Part shown: one piece after another, positions 16,893 to 27,086 of the stretch | How the letters are laid out: each line of letters opens with the position of its first letter | How positions within the stretch are numbered: the stretch's first letter is position 1 | NCBI GenBank assembly: GCA_003280485.1 | Contig: QCEU01000002.1 | Location: 62,001-126,000, forward strand | DNA from: Pelagibacteraceae bacterium AG-359-O02 | GTDB taxonomy: Bacteria > Pseudomonadota > Alphaproteobacteria > Pelagibacterales > Pelagibacteraceae | DNA length: 64,000 nt | Direction: 5' to 3' | Position numbers and translations under genes: made by a program | Notes under the pieces: model-generated | Told to the model about the DNA's origin: nothing | Database searches by the model: none | Seen by the model: the letters and a program-made list of their open reading frames with translations, nothing else

Positions 16893-17822
16893 TTAGTTTT
16901 TTGTAAGTCTTAAAAATACATCTTCAAGATCGCCGTCATCAGTTGAAATATCTTGTATTCTTATATCTTGTTTTTTAATTTCTGAGATTATTGAATCTAT
17001 GCTTAGTTTACTCTTCTCATATGATAAAACTAACTTGTTTTCGTCATTTGATATAACTTTTAATGATTCAAAAGTGTTATCTTGAATATTAGTTTTTTTA
17101 TCTGTGGTGACATACACAATTTTTGTCTGAATTTTTTTTAAGAGATTTTTAGTTGTATCTAAAGCAACTAATTTTCCTCCACTTAGAATACCAATCCTAT
17201 CACACATTTTTTCCGCCTCCTCAAGGTAATGAGTTGTTAGTATTGTTGTTACCCCTTGTTTGTTCAAAGATTTCACATTTTCCCACAATGTATTTCTCAG
17301 CTCCACATCAACTCCTGCGGTAGGCTCGTCCAAAATTATAATTGGAGGTTGATGCACCATCGCTTTTGCTACAAGTAATCTTCTCTTCATACCACCAGAT
17401 AAGGCTCTAGCATAACTGTCAGCTTGTTCCTCTAATGATACCAACTTCAATATTGTATCTGTAATTCTATCTTTTTCTTTAATTCCGTATAGTCCTGCTT
17501 GAAGTTCTAAGAGTTTTCTAGGACTAAAAAATGGATCAAAGTTCACTTCTTGTGGAACAATTCCAATAGAGGCTCTAACTTGTCTAGGATTTTTATCTAA
17601 GTTAAACCCCCAAACATTTACTTCACCACCAGTTTTTACAACTGATCCACCTAATATGTTTATAAATGTGCTCTTTCCAGCGCCATTTGGTCCTAATAGA
17701 CCAAAAATTTCACCTTCTTGCACTTCTAAGTTTAAATTATTAAGCGCATGTATTTGTTTAGAACCGTTTTTTGAATAAACTTTATTCAAGTTTTTAACAG
17801 TTAAGACGTTTTTTTTATTCAT
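16893..17822 (-). CDS. ABC transporter ATP-binding protein (ABC-2 type)
   Basis: A 309-residue ATPase with Walker A GPNGAGKST (44-52), signature LSGGMKRRLLVAKAM, Walker B PPIIILDEPTAGVD and the H-loop TILTTHYLEEAEKMCDRIGIL. The subgroup (YadG/CcmA-like, with GVDVELRNTLWENVKSL) normally pairs with an ABC-2 membrane protein for drug or polysaccharide export. No permease lies next to it, so its partner must be elsewhere. The C-terminal 80 residues are a poorly conserved regulatory tail. It ends two bases from convergent regA. Confidence 0.85.
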   Translation of the reverse strand: MNKKNVLTVKNLNKVYSKNGSKQIHALNNLNLEVQEGEIFGLLGPNGAGKSTFINILGGSVVKTGGEVNVWGFNLDKNPRQVRASIGIVPQEVNFDPFFSPRKLLELQAGLYGIKEKDRITDTILKLVSLEEQADSYARALSGGMKRRLLVAKAMVHQPPIIILDEPTAGVDVELRNTLWENVKSLNKQGVTTILTTHYLEEAEKMCDRIGILSGGKLVALDTTKNLLKKIQTKIVYVTTDKKTNIQDNTFESLKVISNDENKLVLSYEKSKLSIDSIISEIKKQDIRIQDISTDDGDLEDVFLRLTKN

Positions 17823-17872
17823 ATGAGGGCATACATTTATTACATTTATAAAAATTAAGATATCATTACATT

Positions 17873-20647
17873 ATGGAGAAAATTAAAAAAAGTGATCATT
17901 TTTACTTAATAGATGGTTCGGGATACATTTTTAGAGCATATTATGCACTTCCTCCTTTAACTAGAAAAAGTGATGGATTGCCAGTAGGTGCTGTTAGCGG
18001 TTTTTGTAATATGCTTTTTAAATTATTAGAAGACTCTAAATCAGATGATAATTTAGAAAAACCGACACACTTTGCTGTAATATTTGATTCAGCACGAAAA
18101 AATTTTAGAAATGAAATATATTCAGAGTATAAAGGAAATAGATCTGATGCACCTGACGATCTAATTCCTCAATTTGAATACATCAGGCAATCTGTAAAAG
18201 CGTTTAATTTACCTTCAATTGAGTTAATCAATTATGAGGCAGATGATTTAATTGCAACTTATGTTGAGAAAATTTTAGACTTAGGTGCAAAAGTAACAAT
18301 TGTTTCCTCTGATAAAGATCTAATGCAGCTTTATAAAAAAGGAGTGAGAATTTATGATCCAATGAAGAACAAATTTATAAGTCAAGACGATGTCTACAAT
18401 AAATTTGGAGTTACTCCAGAAAAAGTAATAGATGTTCAATCTTTAGCAGGTGATAGCACAGATAATGTACCTGGTGTACCTGGTATAGGAGTTAAAACTG
18501 CCGCTGAATTGATAAATCAATATGGAACTTTAGAAAATTTATTAAAAAATGCATCAAAAATAAAACAAAATAAAAGAAGAGAAACATTAATAGATAACAA
18601 GGACGATGCAATCATCAGTAAAAAACTAGTTACATTAAAAAAAGATGTACCTGTAAAAAATAAAATCGAGGAATTCATATTGAAAAGTATTGATAAAGAC
18701 AAGCTTTATTCTTTTCTAAGAGAAATGGAATTCAATAGGTTATTGAGTTCTGCCATCTCAAAATATGGGGGCACAAATAATCTTGGAACTAAAGATATTG
18801 AGAAAAATTTAGAAAAAACATCAGAAATTAAGAAAAAAAATTATCAATTAATTAATAATGAGATGGAAATTAAAGATTGGATGAAAAAATCTGAGGAAAT
18901 AGGCGAATTTGCAATAGATACTGAAACAACATCATTAGACCCTCATACAGCAAAGTTAGTAGGTATTTCAATTTCTAACAGAATTGGAAATGCATGTTAC
19001 ATTCCATTAAATCACCTTAGCGGAAATAATCTTAACGAAAAAAAAGTCCTAAGCATTTTAAAGAATTATTTAGAAGATGAGAGCATTAAAAAAGTAGGAC
19101 AAAATATTAAATTTGATTTCATTGTCTTTTATCACCGCGGAATAACTTTGAATTCTATGGAAGATACTATGCTTATGTCTTACACACTAGATGCTGGTAA
19201 AAATAGGCATAATATGGATACTCTTTCAGAGATCCATCTAGGTCATAAAACTATTAAATTTAAAGATTTAGTTGGGACTGGAAAAAAACAACTTAATTTT
19301 TCTGAAGTTAATATATCTGAAGCTAAAGATTATGCCGCTGAAGATGCAGATATTACATATAGATTGTACAAAATTTTTTTAAAATCATTAAAAGCAGAAA
19401 AATTATTAAACATTTATGAGTTATTTGAAAAACCATTAATTAAAATACTAGCACAGATGGAGATAAAAGGTATTAAACTTGATAAATCTTCACTCAACAA
19501 ACTTTCTTCAAAATTTTCAAATAAAATCGAAAAATTAGAAAAATCTATTTTTAAGATTTCCAAGAAAACATTTAACATTGGATCAACTAAGCAACTTGGT
19601 GAAATAATGTATAACGATTTAAAAATAGCAGCTTTAAAAAAAACAAAAAAAGGAAGTTTTGCTACTAGTGCTTCAGTTTTAGAAGACCTAGCTTTTAAAG
19701 GTTATGAATTTCCAAAACTCATTCTGGAATGGAGGCAAATAAGTAAACTTAAAAATACTTATTCAGATGCATTACCGGAACATATAAATCAAAATACTAA
19801 AAGGGTTCATACATCTTTTTTGTTAGCAGCTACTTCAACAGGTAGACTTGCATCTAGTGATCCAAATTTACAAAATATACCAATAAAATCAGATGATGGT
19901 AAGGATATAAGAAAAGCCTTTGTTTCTGAAAAAAATAATAAATTGATTTCAGCAGACTACAACCAAGTTGAAATGAGAATTTTGGCAGACCTAGCAGATG
20001 TAAAACAGTTGAAAAAGGCGTTTTTAAATAATGAGGATATTCATACTTTGACAGCTAGTCAGGTTTTTGGAAAAGAAATTAATAAAATTGATTCAGAAAC
20101 AAGAAGAAAAGCAAAAGCAATCAACTTTGGAATTATTTATGGCATATCACAATATGGTTTAGCTAAACAAATCAATGTTTCAAATAATGAAGCAGAAGAA
20201 TTTTTAAATTCTTATTTTAAAAAATTTCCAGAAATTAAAGATTATATGAAAACAACTGTGAATTTTTGCAGAAAAAGTGGCTATGTAAGTAATATATTTG
20301 GAAGAAAAACACATCTCACTGGAATTAACGATAAGAATTTTAATGTAAGAAATTTTCAAGAGAGGGCAGCGATAAATGCTCCAATTCAAGGGTCTGCATC
20401 AGAGATAATGAGATTAGCAATGATCAGGATAAATAAAGAAATTTCTAATAATAAAAATAATAGTTTAAAAATGTTGTTACAGATACACGATGAGTTAATT
20501 TTCGAGGAAAACTCAAAAGAAACAAAAAAAAGTACTAAGTTAATTAAGGATTTGATGTTGAGCGTGAAAGATAGTGAACTTCATTCATTTTCAATACCTC
20601 TTTTAGTCGATGTGAATATTGGAGAAAATTGGGGTGAACTTCATTGA
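17873..20647 (+). CDS. polA: DNA polymerase I
   Basis: A full three-domain Pol I of 924 residues that removes RNA primers and fills gaps. The N-terminal 5'-3' nuclease (about 8-290) begins FYLIDGSGYIFRAYYALPP and has NYEADDLIATY and VPGVPGIGVKTAAELI. The 3'-5' exonuclease (about 330-510) keeps the DTE metal motif at D349/E351 (FAIDTETTSLDP) and YAAEDADITYRL, so proofreading should be active. The polymerase domain has motif A SADYNQVEMRIL (D695), motif B RRKAKAINFGIIYG and motif C LQIHDELIFE (D873). The start ATG lies 50 bases from the divergent ABC gene. Confidence 0.97.
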   Translation: MEKIKKSDHFYLIDGSGYIFRAYYALPPLTRKSDGLPVGAVSGFCNMLFKLLEDSKSDDNLEKPTHFAVIFDSARKNFRNEIYSEYKGNRSDAPDDLIPQFEYIRQSVKAFNLPSIELINYEADDLIATYVEKILDLGAKVTIVSSDKDLMQLYKKGVRIYDPMKNKFISQDDVYNKFGVTPEKVIDVQSLAGDSTDNVPGVPGIGVKTAAELINQYGTLENLLKNASKIKQNKRRETLIDNKDDAIISKKLVTLKKDVPVKNKIEEFILKSIDKDKLYSFLREMEFNRLLSSAISKYGGTNNLGTKDIEKNLEKTSEIKKKNYQLINNEMEIKDWMKKSEEIGEFAIDTETTSLDPHTAKLVGISISNRIGNACYIPLNHLSGNNLNEKKVLSILKNYLEDESIKKVGQNIKFDFIVFYHRGITLNSMEDTMLMSYTLDAGKNRHNMDTLSEIHLGHKTIKFKDLVGTGKKQLNFSEVNISEAKDYAAEDADITYRLYKIFLKSLKAEKLLNIYELFEKPLIKILAQMEIKGIKLDKSSLNKLSSKFSNKIEKLEKSIFKISKKTFNIGSTKQLGEIMYNDLKIAALKKTKKGSFATSASVLEDLAFKGYEFPKLILEWRQISKLKNTYSDALPEHINQNTKRVHTSFLLAATSTGRLASSDPNLQNIPIKSDDGKDIRKAFVSEKNNKLISADYNQVEMRILADLADVKQLKKAFLNNEDIHTLTASQVFGKEINKIDSETRRKAKAINFGIIYGISQYGLAKQINVSNNEAEEFLNSYFKKFPEIKDYMKTTVNFCRKSGYVSNIFGRKTHLTGINDKNFNVRNFQERAAINAPIQGSASEIMRLAMIRINKEISNNKNNSLKMLLQIHDELIFEENSKETKKSTKLIKDLMLSVKDSELHSFSIPLLVDVNIGENWGELH

Positions 20648-20697
20648 AAACAAACAATTGCCCTAATATGAACAATTTAGTATTTTTATTTTAATTT

Positions 20698-21402
20698 ATG
20701 TCACAAACAATTGCGTTAGTAGATGATGATAGAAATTTATTAACATCTGTCCAGATGGCTTTAGAAAAAGAAGGTTTTAAGGTTCAAACTTATATTGATG
20801 GTGAAAATGCTCTTGTTGGATTATCAAGAACACCACCTGATCTTGCTGTGATTGATATTAAAATGCCACGAATGGACGGCGAAGAACTTCTAAGAAAACT
20901 TAGAAAAAAAACTTCTATGCCAGTTATTTTTTTAACTTCCAAAGATGAAGTTACTGATGAGGTAAGTGGTTTAAAACTCGGTGCAGATGACTTTGTTGGT
21001 AAAACTGGGGGATTTTCAACCAAAGTTTTAGTTGAAAGAATTAAAGTACAATTAAGGAAAAAAGACAAGGATATTAATATCGAAGAAAATAAAAATGTAA
21101 TTTCTCATGGTAAGTTAAAATTAGATCCTTCCCAACTTGAATGTGAGTGGGATGGCAAACAATTGCCCGATAAACTGACTACAACGGAATTTAAAATTGT
21201 TGAGGAGCTAGCAAAAAGACCAGGAATGATTAAAGAGAGAGCTTTACTGATGGATGTAGCTTATCGAGAAGATACAGATATAGAAGATAGGACTATTGAT
21301 AGTCATGTTAAAAGAATAAGAAAAAAATTTAAAAAGGTAGATACTGATTTTTCAGCAATTGAAACAAGATATGGAAGTGGATATAGATGGAATGTTAAAT
21401 AA
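20698..21402 (+). CDS. chvI: ChvI-like response regulator (OmpR/PhoB family)
   Basis: A 234-residue regulator with a receiver domain (1-120; VDDDRN, phosphoacceptor D53 in AVIDIKMPRMDG, K102) and a C-terminal winged helix (about 135-232; LTTTEFKIVEELAKRPGMIKERALLMD and TIDSHVKRIRKKF). The GVKTGGF region after beta-5 reads GKTGG here, without the usual Lys-Pro, as in ChvI relatives. It is followed six bases later by its cognate kinase. In rhizobia ChvI-ChvG responds to acid and envelope stress; the role in this organism is inferred only. Confidence 0.85.
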   Translation: MSQTIALVDDDRNLLTSVQMALEKEGFKVQTYIDGENALVGLSRTPPDLAVIDIKMPRMDGEELLRKLRKKTSMPVIFLTSKDEVTDEVSGLKLGADDFVGKTGGFSTKVLVERIKVQLRKKDKDINIEENKNVISHGKLKLDPSQLECEWDGKQLPDKLTTTEFKIVEELAKRPGMIKERALLMDVAYREDTDIEDRTIDSHVKRIRKKFKKVDTDFSAIETRYGSGYRWNVK

Positions 21403-21407
21403 TAATT

Positions 21408-22910
21408 ATGGGAAAAATACTAAAAAATCTCTCTATATTACAGAAATTCCTTTTTATAAATCTAGTAGTCTTCATATTTATAATAATAATCACTTTCTTT
21501 TACTTAAGTGCTATTCAAAAAAATTTGATAAATGAAAAAAAAAAAAATCATACAGATATAATTTCTCAAACAATATTAAATCTTGAAAAATCAAATATAA
21601 AATTAAATGAATATGGAATAAGCGAATTTTTATTTTCCAAAAAATCCCGATTTCCTTATTTTGAAAAACTAGATAGAGTAATATTTTTTGACGATAAATT
21701 GAATTGGATAGGAGATACAAGATCTATTCCATCATCATTATTACTAATTGAAGAATTAACTGAACAATCGAGTGAGAATAATTTTAGTAATCAAGAAAAT
21801 AAAAATGAAACAGTTTTTGACGAAGATCTTAATAAATATTATTTATCAGGATCTGAAAAATCTTTAACTTATTTAAAACAAATCCAAGAACAGTTTTTTG
21901 TTTTTAGTATTAAGAGTATTAATTATTTGAATAATAATGGCTATATTCTTATATCTGAAAATGCTGATAACATAATCGCACAAATCGAAGAGAGAGAGAA
22001 CTTTATTATTAGAACAGCTCTTGTGGTACTTTTGGTTATTATTATTTTTTCATATGTCTTAAACAGATATTTTTTAAAACCCATTAAAAATTTGGTTACT
22101 TATACAAAAATCATAAAAGATAAAAGTAACGAAAAAACAGATATAGAAAGGGTTAAGACAAGAAATGATGAATTAGGAATATTATCAAAATCTCTTGATG
22201 AAATGACTAGTGAATTAAATAAAAGAATTGCAACCGCTGAAAATTATTCAACAGATCTACTTCATGAAATTAGAAATCCTCTTGCTTCATTGAAAAGTGC
22301 ATCTGAGATAATTTCAGAAACAGAGGATAAAACTAAAAGAGAAAAGCTAATTAATATCGTGTCTCATGATGTTGAGAGAATAGAAAGATTAATTACTGAT
22401 TATTCTCAAATGCTGAAAGATGAGGCGGTAATTTCCACAGAAACAATGCAAAAAATTGATATAAAGGATATTGCAAAATCTGTAGTTGATGACTTTAATA
22501 ATATTTATAATTCAAAGAGAAAAATACAAATAAGATTAAAGTCAAATGGATCTGAGAATTATTTTATACTTGGTATCAACAATAGGATAGAGCAAATTAT
22601 TGCAAATTTACTTGAAAATTCAATTTCTTTTAGTGATGAGAATCAAGAAATTATAGTAGAGGTCAGTAAAGATAAAGAAGGCAAACCAAAACTTGTCGTA
22701 ATTGACGAGGGGACCGGTTTTAGTGAGAAGGATACCACTAAAATTTTCAATAGATTTTACAGCAATAGACCTCAAAATTTTGGAGAACATTCAGGCTTGG
22801 GCCTAAATATAGTGAAAAACTTAGTTGAATTGCATAATGGACAAATTAAAGCTGAAAATAATAAAGATAAGGGTGCAAAAGTTGAAATAATTTTCCCGGC
22901 GACTCAATGA
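21408..22910 (+). CDS. chvG: ChvG-like sensor histidine kinase
   Basis: A 500-residue membrane kinase: a first membrane helix at about 13-32, a periplasmic sensor region to about 195, a second helix at about 198-217, HAMP at about 218-270, the H-box LLHEIRNPLASLKSASE with phosphorylated H286, and the ATPase domain with NLLENSISFS (N-box), VIDEGTGFS (G1), FYSNRPQ (F-box) and HSGLGLNIVKNLVELHNG (G2). The gene follows chvI at a 5-base gap. The periplasmic part is very Asn/Lys/Ser-rich, so the stimulus cannot be guessed. Shorter than rhizobial ChvG (about 600). Confidence 0.86.
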   Translation: MGKILKNLSILQKFLFINLVVFIFIIIITFFYLSAIQKNLINEKKKNHTDIISQTILNLEKSNIKLNEYGISEFLFSKKSRFPYFEKLDRVIFFDDKLNWIGDTRSIPSSLLLIEELTEQSSENNFSNQENKNETVFDEDLNKYYLSGSEKSLTYLKQIQEQFFVFSIKSINYLNNNGYILISENADNIIAQIEERENFIIRTALVVLLVIIIFSYVLNRYFLKPIKNLVTYTKIIKDKSNEKTDIERVKTRNDELGILSKSLDEMTSELNKRIATAENYSTDLLHEIRNPLASLKSASEIISETEDKTKREKLINIVSHDVERIERLITDYSQMLKDEAVISTETMQKIDIKDIAKSVVDDFNNIYNSKRKIQIRLKSNGSENYFILGINNRIEQIIANLLENSISFSDENQEIIVEVSKDKEGKPKLVVIDEGTGFSEKDTTKIFNRFYSNRPQNFGEHSGLGLNIVKNLVELHNGQIKAENNKDKGAKVEIIFPATQ

Positions 22911-22952
22911 AAAGTTGATTAATATAAATAAAGTTGCTACAAGCCGTACCTT

Positions 22953-24239
22953 ATGACAGATTATAAAGTAAAAGACATTAACGAAGCAGAATTTGGAAGA
23001 AAAGAAATCTCTCTAGCAGAGACTGAAATGCCAGGATTAATGGCAGTAAGAGCCGAATATAAAGGCAAAAATCCACTTAAAGGTGCAAGAATTTTAGGTT
23101 GTCTTCATATGACAATTCAAACAGCAGTTTTGATTGAAACTCTAGTTGATTTAGGTGCAGAATGTAGATGGTCTTCATGCAATATATTTTCAACACAAGA
23201 TCATGCAGCAGCAGCAATTGCAAAAGCTGGTATCCCAGTATTTGCTTGGAAGGGTGAGACAGAGGAAGAATACTGGTGGTGTGTAAAACAAACAATTGAG
23301 GGTAAAAAAGATTGGATACCTAACATGATTTTAGATGATGGTGGAGATCTCACTGCACTTATGCATAAAGATTATAAAGATTTATTAAAAGGCGTAAAAG
23401 GATTAAGTGAAGAAACGACAACAGGGGTTCTAGCACTTAAAAAAATGGAAGAACAAGGTCAATTGTTAGTGCCAGCAATTAACGTAAACGACTCAGTCAC
23501 AAAATCAAAATTTGATAACTTATATGGATGTAGGGAGAGTTTAGTTGATGGAATTAAAAGAGCTACTGATGTAATGATGTCAGGAAAAGTTGCAATCGTT
23601 GCAGGCTTTGGTGATGTTGGAAAAGGTAGTGCAGCATCTTTAAGACAAAGTGGAGCAAGAGTATTAGTTACTGAAACTGATCCTATTTGTGCATTGCAAG
23701 CTGCTATGGAAGGTTACGAAGTAGTTTTAATGGATGAAATGATCGGTCAAGCAGATATTGTCGTAACTGCAACTGGAAATAAAGATGTGGTAACGGCAGA
23801 TCATATGAGAGCTATGAAAGATAGATCTATTCTATGTAATATCGGTCACTTTGATAATGAAATACAAGTTGAGGCTCTGAAAAACTATAAATGGGATGAA
23901 GTAAAACCCCAAGTTCACGAAATAACATTCCCAGATGACAAAAGATTAATTTTGTTAGCTGAAGGAAGACTTGTAAATTTAGGTTGTGGAACTGGTCACC
24001 CAAGTTTTGTAATGAGTGCATCATTTACTAACCAGGTAATTGCTCAAATTGAGCTTTGGAATAATTCAGATAACTATGAAAATAAAGTTTATGTGCTTCC
24101 TAAACACTTAGATGAAAAGGTTGCAAGGCTTCACTTAGATAAAGTTGGTGCAAAATTAACACCATTATCTAAAGAGCAAGCTGATTATATAAGTGTAACA
24201 CCAGAGGGACCATACAAGCCTCATGCTTATCGCTACTAG
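22953..24239 (+). CDS. ahcY: Adenosylhomocysteinase
   Basis: A 428-residue NAD-dependent enzyme that splits S-adenosylhomocysteine into adenosine and homocysteine, closing the methyl cycle. [54 protein letters not shown] (NAD motif starting near G218), [11 protein letters not shown] and the C-terminal [18 protein letters not shown] plus [12 protein letters not shown] are all diagnostic. The final 17 bases contain the start of tsaE. I looked for a SAH or SAM riboswitch in the 42 bases upstream and saw none. Confidence 0.97.
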   Translation: MTDYKVKDINEAEFGRKEISLAETEMPGLMAVRAEYKGKNPLKGARILGCLHMTIQTAVLIETLVDLGAECRWSSCNIFSTQDHAAAAIAKAGIPVFAWKGETEEEYWWCVKQTIEGKKDWIPNMILDDGGDLTALMHKDYKDLLKGVKGLSEETTTGVLALKKMEEQGQLLVPAINVNDSVTKSKFDNLYGCRESLVDGIKRATDVMMSGKVAIVAGFGDVGKGSAASLRQSGARVLVTETDPICALQAAMEGYEVVLMDEMIGQADIVVTATGNKDVVTADHMRAMKDRSILCNIGHFDNEIQVEALKNYKWDEVKPQVHEITFPDDKRLILLAEGRLVNLGCGTGHPSFVMSASFTNQVIAQIELWNNSDNYENKVYVLPKHLDEKVARLHLDKVGAKLTPLSKEQADYISVTPEGPYKPHAYRY

Positions 24240-24702
24240 AAGTGGTAAAATAAATATTTCTAAAGAAAAAGATACTAAACTTGTAGCTGAACGCCTTTGT
24301 AAGTTCATTAAATTAGGAGATTTCATACTTTTAACTGGCAATCTAGGCGTAGGGAAAACTACTTTCATTAAATACATTATTAATTCTCTACAAAGAAAAA
24401 ATAGAAAGGAAATATCGGAAGTTCCTAGTCCTACTTTTAATATTACTAATGAGTATCAGATAAAAAAAATTTTAATAAAGCATTTCGATTTATACAGAAT
24501 TAAAAATAAAAAAGACCTTAATAACTTAGGTATCCAAGAAAATTTAAAAAAACAAATAACCTTAATTGAGTGGCCAGAAATTATAAAAAAACTAAAAATA
24601 AAAAATAGTATTAGCTTAATCTTTAAATATAATGAAAGCTATACTGAGCGTTATCTTACAATAATTTCTAAAAACAAAAAAATAATTAATGAATTTAAAT
24701 AA
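24223..24702 (+). CDS. tsaE: tRNA threonylcarbamoyladenosine biosynthesis ATPase TsaE
   Basis: A 159-residue P-loop ATPase that works with TsaD/TsaB to make t6A37 in ANN-decoding tRNAs. Walker A is [12 protein letters not shown] (39-50); [13 protein letters not shown] and [21 protein letters not shown] carry the conserved switch and DLYR motifs, and LIEWPEI is the conserved WPE motif. It overlaps ahcY by 17 nt and the kinase gene downstream by 14 nt. The tsaE-amgK-murU order is common in alphaproteobacteria. Confidence 0.93.
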   Translation: MLIATRSGKINISKEKDTKLVAERLCKFIKLGDFILLTGNLGVGKTTFIKYIINSLQRKNRKEISEVPSPTFNITNEYQIKKILIKHFDLYRIKNKKDLNNLGIQENLKKQITLIEWPEIIKKLKIKNSISLIFKYNESYTERYLTIISKNKKIINEFK

Positions 24703-25639
24703 GTTAAAAAAACTAAAAGGAGATGCGTCATTTAGAAATTTTTATAGAGGAAAAAAAAATATTCTTGTTCATTGTGTAAAAAACAAAAAAAGTAATTTGT
24801 TAGAATACGATGCTATTAATAAAATATTAATTAAAAAAAATATTTTAGCCCCAAGATTAATATCCCAGAATTATAAAAATAATTATATTGAGATTGAAGA
24901 TTTTGGTGATTTAACGGTTTTTAAAAAATTTCAAAAAAAAACAGTAAATAAAAAAATTTATTATAAAAAAATTTTAAATTTATTAATTAGTATCAAAAAT
25001 ATAAAAACCAAATATCAAAAAACATTTTTGAAAACTAACTATAAAGTGCCAGACTATTCATTAAAAAAATTATTAGATGAGTCTAATTTATTTTTAGACT
25101 GGTATTTACCAAAATATGTTAAAAGAGGAAAAAGTAGAATTTTAAAAATTAAATTTAATAAGATATTTAAAAAATTACTAAACAATATCTATTATAAAAA
25201 TAAAGTTTTTGTACATCGAGATTTTCATATATCTAATTTAATGATAACTAAAAAAGGTTTAGGGCTGATAGATAGTCAAGATGCTGTCTATGGTAATATT
25301 GCATATGATTTAGCTTCTCTTATCGATGATGTCAGGTTTAAAACAGACATTAAGACTAAAAAATATATTTTTGATGAATTCATAAAAAAAAATAAACAAT
25401 TAAATCTTAAAAAGTTCAAAAATGACTTTGAGATCTTATCTGTATTAAGGAATTTAAAAATAATTGGCATATTTACTAGATTATCTGTAAGAGATAAAAA
25501 AAATAAATATCTTAAACTTATACCTCATGCATGGGAGTTAATAGATTACAGAACTCTGAATAATCCAATATTCAAAGACTTAAATTACCTTTTAAGTAAA
25601 AACTTTGATAGAAAAATTAGAAAATCTTATGAAAATTAA
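24689..25639 (+). CDS. amgK: Sugar kinase of the aminoglycoside phosphotransferase family (AmgK-like)
   Basis: A 316-residue protein-kinase-fold phosphotransferase. The catalytic loop is HRDFHISNLM (H176, R177, D178) and the metal-binding Asp is D195 in GLGLIDSQDA, followed by YDLASLIDDVR. In Pseudomonas AmgK phosphorylates MurNAc and GlcNAc at C1, and MurU then uridylylates the product, bypassing early peptidoglycan synthesis. Here the gene sits directly before a MurU-like nucleotidyltransferase (11-nt overlap), which supports the assignment. The sequence is extremely Lys/Ile/Asn-rich and divergent, so substrate identity rests mostly on context. Confidence 0.78.
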   Translation: MNLNKLKKLKGDASFRNFYRGKKNILVHCVKNKKSNLLEYDAINKILIKKNILAPRLISQNYKNNYIEIEDFGDLTVFKKFQKKTVNKKIYYKKILNLLISIKNIKTKYQKTFLKTNYKVPDYSLKKLLDESNLFLDWYLPKYVKRGKSRILKIKFNKIFKKLLNNIYYKNKVFVHRDFHISNLMITKKGLGLIDSQDAVYGNIAYDLASLIDDVRFKTDIKTKKYIFDEFIKKNKQLNLKKFKNDFEILSVLRNLKIIGIFTRLSVRDKKNKYLKLIPHAWELIDYRTLNNPIFKDLNYLLSKNFDRKIRKSYEN

Positions 25640-26315
25640 AACTGCCCTAATACTCTGTGCTGGATTTGGCAAGAGAGTACAACCGATAACAGACAGTTTA
25701 CCTAAGCCATTAATAGTTTATAAAAATAAAACTTTATTAGAAAATACAATTAATTTTCTTATAAAAATAAAAATCGAAAAAATTAAAATTAATGTTTTTT
25801 ATTTAAAAGAAAAGATCATAGATTTTATTGATAGTAAAAATTTCCCATTAAATATTGAAATTGTAGATGATGGTGAGACAATCTTAGGAACAGGAGGTGG
25901 TACTCTAAATCTTATAAATAAATCTAATGAGAATGATGTTCTGGTAATCAATCCAGATACAATTTGGGATGACAGTTATATCAACTCAATTGATACAATG
26001 CAGAAAATTTACTTTGAAAGAAAAATGAAAAACATTTTATTAATTGTAAATAACTCGACATGTTTTGATAAAAGATTTAATGGAGATTTTGAGATAAAAA
26101 ATAATGTCCTTCTAAAGGAAAAAATAAATAATTTTAAATATACTGGATGTCAAATATTTAATAAGGAATTAATATTACATAAAAAATTAAATTATTTTCC
26201 CATGTCTGAAATATGGGATGCACTTTTGAGAGAAAGTAAACTTTATGGTTATGAACATAAAGGTGAATTTAAGCATTTAACTGATTTTGAAATATACGAA
26301 AAATTATTTATTTAG
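25629..26315 (+). CDS. murU: Nucleotidyltransferase (MurU-like, MurNAc-1-P uridylyltransferase)
   Basis: A 228-residue sugar-nucleotide transferase of GT-A-like fold. The N-terminus ALILCAGFGKRVQPITD followed by LPKPLIVYKNKTLLENTI is the nucleotide-binding signature (G-rich loop plus KPL). DDGETILGTGGGTL matches the MurU ETGGG-type loop and NPDTIWDD supplies the metal-binding Asp. An in-frame TTG at 25605 would extend the protein by eight residues, but the ATG at 25629, overlapping amgK by 11 nt, gives the usual start. It converts MurNAc-1-phosphate to UDP-MurNAc if the AmgK assignment is right. Confidence 0.82.
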   Translation: MKIKTALILCAGFGKRVQPITDSLPKPLIVYKNKTLLENTINFLIKIKIEKIKINVFYLKEKIIDFIDSKNFPLNIEIVDDGETILGTGGGTLNLINKSNENDVLVINPDTIWDDSYINSIDTMQKIYFERKMKNILLIVNNSTCFDKRFNGDFEIKNNVLLKEKINNFKYTGCQIFNKELILHKKLNYFPMSEIWDALLRESKLYGYEHKGEFKHLTDFEIYEKLFI

Positions 26316-27022
26316 AAAACTAAAAGATCTTTTGCTCTATCTTTATCTAAATATCTTGCGTTTTTAATCTTTCCTTTTTCAGTTTCAATCAATAAAGGAT
26401 TACCAGTTGGTATTTCTAAGCTTGATATCTTTTCATTATCTAAATTAAATAAGTATTTACATAATGATCTAATTGAATTTCCATGAGCTGATACAATAAT
26501 ATTTTCATCTAATTTAGGTTCAATGTTTTTTTTATAAAAAGGTATTACTCTTTCATAAGTATTTTTTAATGACTCTGTATCTGGAATTTTATCTTTTGGA
26601 ATATTTTTATATATATCAATATTCAAAGGATGATAGGGGCTTGTTTTTTTTAGAGGCTCAGGTGGGTTATCCCAAGATCTTCTAAAAGTATGAATTTTTT
26701 CTTCTCCATAAAGTTTTTTCATTTCATCTTTATTTAAACCAGTTAACGCTCCGTAGTGCCTCTCATTTAGTTCCCAAGCATTAATAACATTTTGATCTTT
26801 AATTCTCATAGTATTGAGGATTAAATTTAGTGTTTCGATCGATCTTGTCTGTAATGATGTATAAAAATAAGATAATTCAAGGTTTAATTCCTTAATTAAT
26901 TCACCTGCCTTACAAGCTTCAAGTTTACCCTTGGCTGCTAAACCTACATCTACCCACCCAGTAAAACGGTTTTCTAGGTTCCATACGCTTTGTCCGTGTC
27001 TAACAAGTATTAAATTATTCAT
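26312..27022 (-). CDS. gpmA: 2,3-bisphosphoglycerate-dependent phosphoglycerate mutase
   Basis: A 236-residue glycolytic/gluconeogenic enzyme interconverting 3- and 2-phosphoglycerate. LVRHGQSVWNLENRFTGWVD carries the phospho-His motif (R8, H9, G10); YTSLQTRSIETLN, WELNERHYGALTGLNKDE (catalytic Glu) and VSAHGNSIRSLCKYL (second active-site His) follow. It ends four bases inside the convergent murU gene. Confidence 0.95.
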   Translation of the reverse strand: MNNLILVRHGQSVWNLENRFTGWVDVGLAAKGKLEACKAGELIKELNLELSYFYTSLQTRSIETLNLILNTMRIKDQNVINAWELNERHYGALTGLNKDEMKKLYGEEKIHTFRRSWDNPPEPLKKTSPYHPLNIDIYKNIPKDKIPDTESLKNTYERVIPFYKKNIEPKLDENIIVSAHGNSIRSLCKYLFNLDNEKISSLEIPTGNPLLIETEKGKIKNARYLDKDRAKDLLVF

Positions 27023-27052
27023 AAATTTAACATAAATATAAATTAAATTAGA

Positions 27053-27080
27053 TTGACATAAAGCTAAATCTTTTTAATTT
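27053..27080 (+). promoter_or_regulatory. Promoter of the DUF1476 gene, probably giving a leaderless mRNA
   Basis: TTGACA (27053-27058), 16 bases, TAATTT (27075-27080). The ATG of the next gene is at 27087, six bases past the -10, where transcription would be expected to start. No ribosome-binding purine stretch precedes that ATG. Confidence 0.5.
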
Positions 27081-27086
27081 GTTAAA

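Noticed and set aside
22911..22952. SAH or SAM riboswitch before ahcY
   Set aside because: The 42-base gap is too short and lacks the conserved SAH core.
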